Source: Takakia lepidozioides
Lineage: Eukaryota > Streptophyta > Takakiopsida > Takakiales > Takakiaceae
Direction of reading: 5' to 3'
DNA length: 64,000 nucleotides
Assembly: GCA_030704615.1 (NCBI GenBank)
Contig: CM060733.1
Span: 22,258,001-22,322,000, forward strand
The stretch's first letter is position 1, and the number at the start of each line of letters is the position of its first letter. The notes under the pieces were generated by a model, which was not told the DNA's origin, searched no databases, and saw only the letters and a program-made list of their open reading frames with translations. Positions 53,950 through 64,000 of this stretch are shown piece after piece. A program made the position numbers and the translations under genes.

Positions 53950-55430
53950 ATGTTGAGGAGTATATGGAAAAGATGGAATTGATGATGAAAAAGCTGGCTG
54001 CAGTACCAGCACCAGGTTACAGAAGACTTGGTTTGTGAGTGGACTAAGACCAGAGTTGCAAAAGAAAGTGGATATGTTACCCATAATACAGTGGAGGAGG
54101 CATTTGAAACTGCAAACAGAATTGAGCAATTGGGAATGCTCAGGAGAGAGAAAAGGATGATGAGGACTCTGAGGATGAGTCAGATGAAGAAGAAGAGCAA
54201 GAACTAAAAAGGAAGAGTAAGAGAAAGGAGAAGTTGAAGAGGGATAACTATGAGAAAAGATTGGAAGAAATCTTGAAGAAGTATGCCACAGAGGCTGCAA
54301 CACATTGGAGGAAGGGTGTATGGTGTGCAAAGTGCCAGAATGAAGGCCATACCACCACAGAATGCCACATGAAGGAGAAACACTGTACTATCTGTAAAAT
54401 GGATAACCATTCTACTGAGAATTGTTACTACAACAGAAGGAGTTGCAAGAGAACCTAGGCAAGTAAGGGTGCATCAGTGCAGCCAAGAAGAAACAATGAT
54501 CAGGACCACTATGGTAGGTCTGGTGGTTATAACAATGGCATGGAAGGGAGAGGTAATTCAAGAGGGAATTACCAAGGAAATTCCAGAGGCAACTATCAGG
54601 GTAATCCAAGGGGGAATTACCAGCCCGGGAATCAGGATTACAGAAATAATCCAAGAACAGACCAAGGGCGAGGACCCAATGGTGAAGAACTATGTTACTA
54701 TTGTAATCAGCCAAGACATCGCAAGGCAGCCTGTTCATTCTGGATTAGACACCAGAATGAGATGAGAGCTCCTGTGAATGAGGGCCCAGTGGTGGCAGCT
54801 CACATGGTTAGGCCATGTGTTGTACCAGAAGTAAGTACAATGATAGTAACAAGAAGTAAAGCCAAACTAATACCTCCAGTAGTAGAGGAAGAAGATGATA
54901 ATGAAGTGGCCCTGAAGATGATGAGGCTTGGAGAGATGAGAAGGAACTGCACAAGGAAGTGGCAGATACCATAAGGGAAATGCAGAAGAGTACTGATATT
55001 CTGTGGCAGATTCCTCTGATTCAGATGGAGAAGAAGAAGTGAGTGAGGATGAAAGGAAGAAAGAAGATGCAGACATGCAAAGTAATGAAGAGACTTTGGC
55101 TGAAGTAATATGCCAGACCAAAGCAGAGATTACCATTGGACAGCTATTGCTGTGGCACCTTATTGTAGGCACAGGCTGTATCAAGCATCAATCAATTGCC
55201 CAGGAGACAGGAACACAGACCTGAACAGCAAGGTGACCAGTTATAATGTGAAGCCGGAAGGGCGAGAAACAGTCATGGACTTTGATGATTCTATGCCAGT
55301 AATCCAATTGAGAATTGGAAGCACAGAACTAACTGATGTACTGATAGATGGAGGTTCTGGAGTAAAATCATGACAGACCAATTAAGGAAGAAGCTTGGTC
55401 TAAGTAACATGAAACCAGCCCCATTTACAG
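53950..55430 (+). pseudogene. gag: gag zinc-knuckle and protease region of B2
   Basis: It carries VEEYMEKMELMMKKLAAV, CAKCQNEGHTTTEC, then CTICKMDNHSTENC (complete second knuckle), GNSRGNYQGNPRGNYQ repeats, CYYCNQPRHRKAAC (all ligands kept) and the protease LIDGGSGV. Frame changes near 54020, 54150, 54475, 54905, 55000 and 55365. Confidence 0.85.
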
Positions 55431-55434
55431 TAAC

Positions 55435-56210
55435 AATGGCAGTGTAGCCATTGGGATTAATAAGAGGAGTTAAGATACAGATACAGAAGATGATCTTTAT
55501 GATCACAGTAACTGTGTTGAAGATGGATGAAGTCATGGAGGCTTACTCCTTATTATTGGGACGTCCGTGGCTGAAACAGGCCAGGGTATTCCATGACTGG
55601 AATTCTCAGTTACTAACCGTGCATAATGGGATACACGAGATACAAATTACCACAAAGAAATCTAGTAGATTACCTGCTACGAGAAGACCTCGAGGAGTCA
55701 GAGAGTATGACTGGAGAGGAGGACTGGATGAGGAGCAGGAAGCTACCCTGTTTGCTGCACACCCAGAGTGGGAGCAGGTTGCAGAGATGCGGCTGGAAGG
55801 CCTAAGTTGTTTAAGGGTATCTGCTGTGGTGTAGTGTCAACAACACCGATTGAAGAGGAAACCAGCACTTACCCATCACATTTCTATGAAGAAAAGAAGG
55901 AGAAATGGAAATCCTAGAGGAACCAGCCACTGTGAGTTTACAGGATGAAGTGGTGACTGGTTGGACAATCACAGCTGATGAGCAAGTGAGGGAAGTGAAT
56001 GTGGGAACTAAAGAGGAACCGAGGATGGTGAAGGTAGGAGCTGATTTGGAGCCAGAATTCTTTGAAGAAGCTAAGAGTTTGTTCATCAAATACAGAGATG
56101 TATTTGCTTGGAGCTATGAGGATTTAAAAGGGATACCACCTGAAATCTGTCAGCATAAGATTGAACTGGAACAGGGTCAGTACCAATCAAGCAGGCAAGG
56201 TACAGAATGA
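55435..56210 (+). pseudogene. pol: Protease end and RT N-terminus of B2
   Basis: GLIRGVKIQIQKMIF, AYSLLLGRPWLKQARVFHDW, then VFAWSYEDLKGIPPEICQHK. It shows the empty site for the solo LTR seen in B1 (about 55424-55440). Confidence 0.84.
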
Positions 56211-57190
56211 ATCCCAACTACGCACAGAAGGTTGGAGAAGAGATCAAGAAGTTGGCTGAGGCTAAGTTTTATACCCAATAGAGTATACAACTTGGTTGTC
56301 CCATTGTGATAGTTCCCAAGAAGAATGGTAAACTAAGAGTTTGTGTGAACTACAAGAAGCTGAATGCTTGTACGAAGAAAGATCCTTTCCCTTTGCCATT
56401 CACAGAAGCAGTATTAGACACTGTGGCAGGCCATGAGATGTACATTCATGGATGGCTTCAGTGGTTATAATCAAGTGCAAGTGGCAGAAAGAGACCAAGG
56501 AAAAAACAGCTTTCATCACAGACTGGGGTGCTTATGCATACAAAGTCATGCCCTTTGGACTTTGTAATGCACCAGCGACCTTTCAGAGAGTGATAAGTGA
56601 ATCTTTTGAGTATCTGGATGATTTCATGCAGGTGTTCTTGGATGATTTCAGTGTGTACAGCTCTAAGAATGAGCACTTGCATAAATTGGAGTTATGTCTG
56701 GCCAGATGCAGGATGAGAGGTCTGGGCCTGAATCCAGAGAAGTGTACTTTCTGTGTGAACTCAGGGGTGCTTCTGGGACACATTGTGTGTAAGAGGGGAC
56801 TTCTTGTGGATCCCAGGAAAACAGAGGCCATTAAAGCCTCTCCACCACCAGTGAATGTTAAGAGTCTAAGGAGATTCCTTGGACAAACCAGCTATTACAG
56901 AAGATTTGTCAGACGGTATGCACAGATAGCACCATTGAGCAAACTTCTGAAGAAAGATGCAGTGTTTGCATGGACACCTGAATGTCAACAGGCTTTTGAG
57001 GAACTTACATTGTCAGTAACAACTACACCTGTGCTGATTAGTCCTCACTGGCAAGAAAATATTTCATGTTCACTGTGATGCTTCTGGAGAAGCACTAGGA
57101 GCGGTGTTAGCCCAAATGTAACAGGAAGGATAGATTCACCTGTGTACTATGCTAGCCGATTGATGAAATGCCGAAAGAAATTATAGCACA
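56211..57190 (+). pseudogene. pol: Reverse transcriptase and RNase H start of B2
   Basis: VIVPKKNGKLRVCVNYKKLN, MPFGLCNAPATFQRV, catalytic VFLDDFSVYSSKN, GLLVDPRKTEAIKASPPP, RRFLGQTSYYRRF. It shows the empty MULE-2 site near 56796-56810. Frame changes near 56270, 56440 and 57060. Confidence 0.9.
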
Positions 57191-57205
57191 ACGGAAAGAG
57201 AAGCA

Positions 57206-58800
57206 TTGGCAATGATCTATGCAGTGAAGAAATTCAGGCATTACCTATTGGGCAAGAAGTTTATGTTCTATGTGGATCACCAGGCTCTGATATACCTGGT
57301 AAACAAACCTTTGATAAGCGGAAGAATAGCAAGATGGTTAATAATCTTGCACGAGTTTGAGTTCGAGGTTGTTTACAAGCCTGGGAGGCTGCATCTTGTG
57401 GCGGATCACTTGTCAAGGTTATCAACAGGAGAACCAGCCACGGGAGTAGATGATCAATTACCAGATGCGAGTCTATTTACAGTGGAGGTGCAGGGAAGTG
57501 CAGATGACTGGTTAGATTGGCAGTGGCCAATCAGATACTACCTTGCTCATGGTCAGTGCCCACCAAGTTATGGAAAGGAGCAGAGAAAGAGAATTGCTAT
57601 CAAGGCTCTACCTTACACTATGGTAGGGAGCAGAATGTATAAGCTAGGACCAGATGGAGTGCTGAAGCGATGCTTATACCACCATGAAGTTAATAAAGTT
57701 TTGGAGGAAGTTCATAAAGGAGTGGCAGGAGGTCATTTTGGAGAAGAGACTACCAGCAGGAAAATACTACATGCAGGTTACTGGTGGCCTACTTTGTTCA
57801 AAGATGTACACAAGTATTGTCAGAGTTGTGATGAATGTCAGAGGCTAGGACCTTTGCAGAGATCTGGGAAAAATGTCTTTGCATCCTACAATGCCTACGG
57901 AACCATTTCAGAAATGGGGACTAGACTTTGTTGGACCAATTAACCCACCAGCCAAGAATACACAGAACAGGTACATAATTACAGCCACTGATTATACTAC
58001 GAAGTGGGTGGAAGCTAAAGCTTTGAGGGACAACACAGCCAAGTCCACAGCAAGGTTTCTGTATGAGAACATACTTACACGATTTGGCTGTCCTTGGAAT
58101 TTATCAGTGATCAAGGAAGTCACTTCATTAATGAGACCATTGAATTGTTGACTAAAGAGTTCATGATTGTGCATAGGAGAGTACAACATATTACCCACAG
58201 GGTAATGGGCAGGCAGAGGCTACCAACAAAATACTATGTACTATCTTGGCTAAGATAGTCAATGCAAACAGAACGGATTGGGATACAAAGCTGCTGACAG
58301 CTTTGTGGTCATACAGGACTTCATATAAAGTCACCACTAAGTATACACCATTCCAATTAGTTTATGGTATGGAAACTTTACTTCCAGTGGAATTCCTGTT
58401 ACCTACCATGAGAACGGAATGGGGAAAGAGAATGGAATTGCAAGATTCCATTAAGGTCAGGAAACATGAATTATACCATGTGGAAGAAGTACGTGCTGAT
58501 GCAGCTGATAATATGACCAGAATTCAGATGAAGAGAAGGAACAGTTTGATGAAGGCAAGTTAAAGACTTTTAAGACGGGAGATTTGGTTCTATGGTTGCA
58601 GAAGAAGGGAAAGATTAAAGCTTCTAAGCTTAAATCACCATGGAAAGGACCTTATGTCATACAAAAGATGTATGATAACAACACCGCCATGTTACAAACC
58701 ATTAACAAAGAGATGCTGGGAAGAGTCAATGCTAACAAGTTGAAGGGGTACAGTGGTATCCATGACAAACCATTGCAGCATAATTTGCATGTTGAAACGC
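57206..58800 (+). pseudogene. pol: RNase H end and integrase of B2
   Basis: VDHQALIYLVNKPL; the zinc module HHEVNKVLEEVHKG...[11 protein letters not shown]; core start [13 protein letters not shown] and [16 protein letters not shown]. The region of the second acid (SVIKEVTSL instead of SDQG-type) is shifted. Then GQAEATNK, LWSYRTSYKVTTKYTPFQL and the tail SPWKGPYVIQKMYDNN. Confidence 0.9.
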
Positions 58801-58894
58801 AAAAGCAGTCACGGGCTGCGCCAGTTTACCAACGGAGTATGGAGCACTTGTCGCTAGGCCGAGCATATATGACCAGGGCGGGCAGAACAAACAA

Positions 58895-59095
58895 CACACA
58901 CAGCCATCACGGACACAGCCTATCACAGCCCATCACGGAGTGACACAGCATATCACAGCCCAGCGCGGCGCAACACAGCCTATCACGACCTACCACAGCG
59001 TGTCACAACCTATCACAACTTACCACAGTGTATCACAGCCTATCACGGCATACCACAGTATGACACAGCCTATCACAGCTTAACACAGCCTACTA
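58895..59095 (+). repeat. Decamer repeats between integrase and post-pol ORF of B2
   Basis: About twenty units of CACAGCCTAT / CACAGCATAT / CACGGA type. The same repeat class sits in the LTRs of this family. Confidence 0.8.
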
Positions 59096-59265
59096 GGGAT
59101 ACACAATCCATAGAATCAGTGACAGGTGGACGCAGGATAACTTCAGAGAAATGGCGGCGGAAGAAAGGACGGAAGCCAGTTTACAAAGGGACACGTGGAA
59201 GTCAAGGCGTAACACACAGCTGAGAAGGAAGTGCAAGAACAGATGTCATCAAGAAGGGGACAAGA

Positions 59266-60990
59266 ATGGCCGTCAAATACCTAATCAGTGCGTCAAATTG
59301 GATGAATGGCGGGCCCATTAATGAATACAGAAAAGGGGCAACAGAACAAACGGCAAGCAAGTACAGAAAGCGAAATTCTTGTCACATGTGTTATCCTAGT
59401 GGACAGTCCAGCAGGGAAAGTCCACTAAAGAAAATTAAATCTAAAATCCAGTCACAGCGGTTACAGCCAATAGAAAACCAGAGAAGGGATCAAGAAATTA
59501 GAGGGAAATTAAGCGCAAGAGTCGGCGTCGTTCTGAGTAACGGGCGTCTCGACGGGACAAACCATCAATGCTATAGCTTTGAAGCTATGGAGGAACTAAC
59601 AGACTATACGCTCGCAATATTACTTACGCAATGGCATAGGGACGCAAAACAGAGCGGATCTTTTCTCTTGAGCGATGCTTGCAAGCCCCGCAGACTTACA
59701 AGAAATTACCCATAGCTTTTGTGGCAACCATACGTTTATGCTTTGTGCACTACAGGCATTTCTTCAATTGTTACAGCCAAAACATTTCTGTGGGTCTAGA
59801 ATGAAGAGAGTGAGAGGAATGGAGGAAATCAGGGTGAAGAGCACCACAATCTGCAGCAGAAACAACGATTGCTACCCACAGGCGATATAGATACTGAAGG
59901 AGTTGAGATTGCAAGGATTGCAAAACAAAGATTGGACATTGCACCATAGACAGTACATGTTACAATTCTTGCAGAACTTTGAGCCAAGGACAGGAGCAAC
60001 AACGGTGAAGGAGTTGAATTAGTAATTACTCCCCTATACCTACAGCAATTGTTTCGATTGCCAGCAGGCCAGGTGCATGTGGATGAGCACAGGGCAAGAC
60101 TGCAAATAGGGGACTTATTCCAAGAAGGGAGTTTCTTTAAAACTCAGGGTTATGCTTGTACCAAGGCCATGTACCCAGGGCTAAGGAGGTAGGCCAGGTA
60201 TTGAACGTTCTGTTTGCCATGAAACAGAACCAACAGTATTTGAGCAGATCCTTCACAGAGGAAATACTCAAAGCCCTGAGAGGAGAAGAGGTGGAATGGG
60301 CGGACATAATGTACAATGCACTGGTAGAGGAGATAAAAAGATTACAGGGTACTGCCGCAAAGTCTCCTATCATAGTGTCTGGCCCAATCATTGCTCAAAT
60401 AATTCTTGATTCTGGCATACTTGATGCGCGAGAAAGAAAGGAGATGGGAGTGTTTGAGCCAGAAACCACTGCAATGGAAGACCAAGGCTCTTCACACAGT
60501 GAGGGTGGACTAGCAGGGCAACCCGAGAATAAGAGACAGAGGCGGGGAAAGACTGTAGTGGCGGATCCACTGGCTTCACGGAATCCGCATGATAATGTTT
60601 CCCAAGTTTTTGTGCAGGAAGGGGCACAGCAGCACAGAGAACTGCTATTACTGGAAGCAGGACCTTCAGAGAGGGAAGAGGAAGTTACTTCAATATCACA
60701 GCCATCACAGCTAGAGGATCGGCTTGTCACAAGGTTACCACAAGTTGTCCATGCAATTCAACCAGAAAAAATTGATTTAGAAAAGAAGGGTTAGATATTC
60801 CCACTACAGAATAGGTGGTGGCAGAAATTAAGAAGGGGGACCTTCTACACATCCTGGAGTTGCAACAAACGGTCATGGCCAATAGAAATGAAATCTCGGT
60901 CACTAACAAGGCTTGAAAGGAAGCCAATAATCTGCTTGCTGCTTATGCGAATTTGGTTGAACCTCTGTAGTGTGAAAAGAAGGGGCGTGA
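59266..60990 (+). pseudogene. Post-pol ORF of B2
   Basis: MAVKYLISASNWMNGGPINE...CYSFEAMEELTDYTLAILLTQWH, FCGNHTFMLCALQAFLQLL, GMEEIRVKSTTI, VDEHRARLQIGDLFQEGSFF, then a 212-codon open stretch (60156-60794) with IIVSGPIIAQIILDSGILDARE. It parallels element C at 22840-21171. Similarity ends near CEKKGRES (60990). Domain unknown; it follows the decamer repeats. Confidence 0.75.
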
Positions 60991-61650
60991 ATCCCCTTCT
61001 GTATAATTCTAATTGTGCTTCCCTCCATTCTAAGCGGAGCAAAAGAAAGAAACGTTCTTCTAATCTGTCCAACTGTCGTCACTTGGCTGTGGGTTTCCCT
61101 CAGGTCCTTCGTGATCAGAGTTCAAGCAATCCTCATCCACGCCGCAGCGGAAGAGAAGACATGGATGGGGAGTCAAATTGTTGTTCACTCTTGGTTCTAC
61201 CTTTTACACAACATCCTCTACCTGCAGGTACAACACCAACTATGCTGCCACGATGTATTCAGTGATGCAATCAGCCCTATGTCAGTGATAAACACTGCCC
61301 TTGTGGGCAGTTCCCTTGGTTTGCAACACGTCGGAAGCCCCTTTTTGTAATGAGATCACGGTCTAGGTGGGTGGGCAGCTCAGATCTGCCATGAACTGCA
61401 GGCCCACTAGTTTGATCATTCAGGGTTCATGTCTTCTTGACCTCGCCTTTCCATTTGTCCATCCCTCATCAACCCTTTCTCCCTTTTCACTTTTTCTTTC
61501 TCTCACACTCTTTTTCCTTCGTGTGTGGATTCCTCACTTTTTCCACAACAGCATGGCTATGATGCAATGCAATGCACATCCAGCCAGGCATCCAGTGCAT
61601 CCATCATTGAAGTCAACCTTGGTCACACAAGACATGATCTGCCCCTCTGT

Positions 61651-61697
<47 letters not shown>

Positions 61698-63199
61698 GTG
61701 ACTGGTCCTTGCACTATCTTTCCCCAAGTGGATCCTATTTGGCCAAGGTGCTTCACAACCCTTCTACAGATCTCAAATCACACACCCTGACAGCTCTCTT
61801 TTTCTCCTCAACTGCAAACATCAGTCATTCACATGTTGAGAACACTTCTAGAAATCAGATCCAAACCCCAAAACAGTATTGACTTTTCTTCCCCATCCAC
61901 GTCATCCCTTCTCAGCTCTTCAAATCCGTTTCTGACTGACCATCCCTGTTTTCCTCTATCCACCAAGCTAGTTTCTACACTGGCTCCACTGTTTTAAACA
62001 TCCAGGGCTGCCTTGTTTTGCTGGCTGAAGACACTGAAAAAAAAGAAAATGAACACAACAACAGCAACCATTCTGACCCTGAGGTGAGATATCCTTGTCC
62101 CCTCTCATTTTCCTAATGACAGTGTAACAACAGGTGCATCCATCTCCACCCTATCCTGGTTTGAATTCCAGTGTCTTCATTCCATTTTCAAAGGCCTTTT
62201 CTACTCCTCACATTTCTGTCCCCTTCAGCAGATACAAGAGACAGTTCCAAAAACTTCACAAAGTCATTCCTAAGTGCCCAAAAAGAGAAGCCCACACTCT
62301 TAGAACTTATCTGTCTTATACTCGTGTGAAGCGGGGTTCTGCCTGCCAAGCTGGCACCTCACCATCGCTGTCATCAGCCATATTCAACGCTTCTCCTCAT
62401 CTTGATTCCAGTTCTCATCATGTCATGACGGCTTGCTTCATCAGCTGGCAACATCCTTGTGCTTGCCAACCTCTACCCTATCCTTCTACATGTGTACTTC
62501 TGCCCTAAGGATGATGTGCTCCTACAGCTCTAAGACAGAAGGCAACTACAAGTCTTAATTACAGATAACTGAGTCGCATCCACACCAGCCTGCACTTCTC
62601 ATTCCCCAACAGCTGTTGCTGCGCTCCATCTCTCATAACTGTACTCTTCAAGACAATGGCGGCAGCGGTAGTGCACCGCTCTTAGCACCTGCTCAGCTTT
62701 CAAAATTGATTATTACCACGCAGAAAGAGGCACCGCTTCTCTTTGCACAAAATGCCAAGCAGATCCCTTAACGTCGCGCTTTAAGGCAAGCTGATTCACA
62801 TGGCGCAGGTGTAAGTTCCCAAGCCAGCCTGCCTGACAACACTACGGCAGCAGCTGTGAAGAGTTGCCCGTCGTCTTCCTCCTCGTTTTCCTCAGCTCGA
62901 GTTTCTAGGTTAAACATACGCGACGAAAATCATTCATTCCAAGGATGAAAAATGCTAAGTCATGGAAGTACCTGTAGGCCTGGGTAATTCCCTCCGACAT
63001 TAGTACCAGGCACTCCTTTTTCACCAATGCCGTAATTTGATGCCAACAAAATTTTCAATGTTACTCCCCTGCATTCACACTACATATGTAGTGTGTCTCC
63101 CCTTTTAAGTGTCAGGGTCCTCACTGACCACCTTCATGGCTGATCACCTATTGGTGGTATGAAGGGTTTTAAATCCCTCCTACTTCTTACCCATTCCTT
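60991..63199. other. Unassigned stretch, 2.2 kb
   Basis: No ORF with recognisable motifs, no match to the families above and no GGCGCC dyads. A CT microsatellite lies at about 61660-61695. It may contain the 3' LTR and untranslated region of element E, because the integrase of E ends at 63214 on the minus strand, but I cannot define LTR ends. Confidence 0.4.
61660..61695. repeat. (CT)n microsatellite
   Basis: About 18 uninterrupted CT units. Confidence 0.95.
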
Positions 63200-64000
63200 G
63201 TCTGCTCCATCTCTCAACCTGCATCTTCGTGCAGCTTCTCCAGTCTTGTGGTGCTTCCTGCATCCTTGTACCCCAAAAAGTCATAGGGTCCCTCCCATGG
63301 AGATGTCATGGAAGACCGCTTTCCAGGTCTCAACATCATTACCTTGCTGTTCTCCATCAACTTGCAATAGGTATGCCCTGTTTGATGCCTTCTTTCATAA
63401 TCTCTTGCCTGTTGACGCTGCCCTTTCTTCACACTCTTTAGCAGCTTTGCCCTCATCTGGTGAGAAGCTGGATTTTCTGCTGCATCATAAGTGTGACCCC
63501 TGCTACAGATCCATCAAAATTTACTGGTGCTGTAAGAAAATGCAACCTGTTGTCAATTCCCAGCCTTGGAATTCTACCAGTAAGTACCTGAAAAGGTGAG
63601 AATCCAGTTGAAGCATGGACACCCATTCTGTAACCAAACAGGGCTTTATAGAGATTCTGATCCCACTCAGTGTCGTTTTCCAACTCCTAAGGTGGTGATG
63701 CTGTTTGAGAGACTTAATGACCTTTCCACCATACCGTTACACTGAGGCCAGTAGGGGCGCTATGCTCCCTCCTATACCGTATTCGCGGCATGCATCTTCA
63801 AACTCACCTCCCCACTCCGTGCCATTGTCAGTGAGCAACGTATGTGGGCAGCTATACCTGTCAATCACTTCTTCCACTAGAAAGCGGGCAGTAAGTGCTG
63901 CTGTATGATCTGCCACTGGTGCAGCCTCTATCCATTTTGAGAAGTGATATTGCCACTAGAAAGTATTGGTTTCCCCTGGTTATAGGCAATGGTCCTGCCG
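63200..64000 (-). pseudogene. pol: Integrase of a third gypsy family (element E)
   Basis: The minus strand, from the right edge, reads WQYHFSKWIEAAPVADHTAALTARFLVEEVIDRY, then HTLLTDNGTEWGGEFEDAC (second acid), a break, then ENDTEWDQNLYKALFGYRMGVHASTGFSPFQVLTG, and the C-terminal tether KSVKKGQRQQARDYE...SPWEGPYDFLGY. It differs clearly from A, B and C. A stop or frame change near 63725 disrupts it. The element continues beyond the window. Confidence 0.85.

Larger units (their letters stand above)
43617..60990 (+). mobile_element. Ty3/gypsy element B2, interrupted by MULE-3
   Basis: Starts with a partial LTR (43617-44336). After MULE-3 it continues at the Gag helical region (53950) and runs through protease, RT, RNase H, integrase and the post-pol ORF. 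Relative to B1, about 2 kb (LTR end to mid gag) is missing at the MULE-3 position. No 3' LTR was found. Many single-base frame changes. Confidence 0.85.

Noticed and set aside
61367-61882. 171-codon frame around the CT microsatellite
   Set aside because: It runs through (CT)n as SLSLSL with no motif or homologue in the window.
1-64000. tRNA, rRNA or other structured RNA genes
   Set aside because: No cloverleaf with B-box sequence or rRNA signature was recognised by reading; a covariance search would be needed to exclude them.

Overview
This window looks like repeat-rich nuclear DNA from a large eukaryotic genome, most likely a streptophyte (green lineage). The charophyte Chara is my best guess, from general knowledge only. 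The grounds are plant-type Ty3/gypsy elements (one with a chromodomain; others with an extra ORF after pol), a Mutator-like transposase with a SWIM finger, short GT-AG introns, and no bacterial-type operons. I see no single-copy host gene, rRNA or tRNA; almost every base can be assigned to a mobile element or to tandem repeats.

Layout, as nested insertions. An old gypsy element C (minus strand) occupies 1-114, 13817-14282 and 20102-24206. It is split by a large Mutator-like element, MULE-1 (115-13806, target duplication AGATCCCCGT), and by a chromovirus A (14283-20101, duplication TGAAA). A related gypsy element B1 (plus strand, 24207-41552) starts inside the integrase of C. B1 is itself split by a solo LTR of family A (28266-28976, duplication TACAG) and by MULE-2 (30388-40667, duplication CTTGTGGA). 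Next come a CACTA-like terminus (41553-41725), a rearranged minus-strand element D (41726-43616) and a second B copy, B2 (43617 to about 60990). B2 is interrupted by MULE-3 (44337-53949), which lacks a target duplication. The right end holds about 2.2 kb of unassigned DNA and the integrase of a further gypsy element E (63200-64000).

The most unusual content is the MULE family: three copies of 13.7, 10.3 and 9.6 kb. Each has ends built from CATGAGC repeats, a two-exon SWIM-finger transposase with an 86-bp intron, and large arrays of perfect palindromes centred on GGCGCC. In MULE-1 and MULE-2 a second, intron-rich gene runs divergently from the transposase, with a palindrome array between the two starts. 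In MULE-1 that gene contains a ParB/sulfiredoxin-like motif block (WDGNHRMLAW) followed by a beta-class DNA-methyltransferase-like domain. The methyltransferase motif I only becomes continuous after removal of a 121-bp intron. MULE-2 keeps the gene without either domain; MULE-3 has lost it and carries longer arrays. I propose, as inference, a transposon system in which a ParB/methyltransferase-like protein acts on palindromic sites that also form the divergent promoter region.

All copies carry frameshifts. Without reads I cannot tell genuine decay from assembly indels, so reading frames are given as homology-supported rather than intact.
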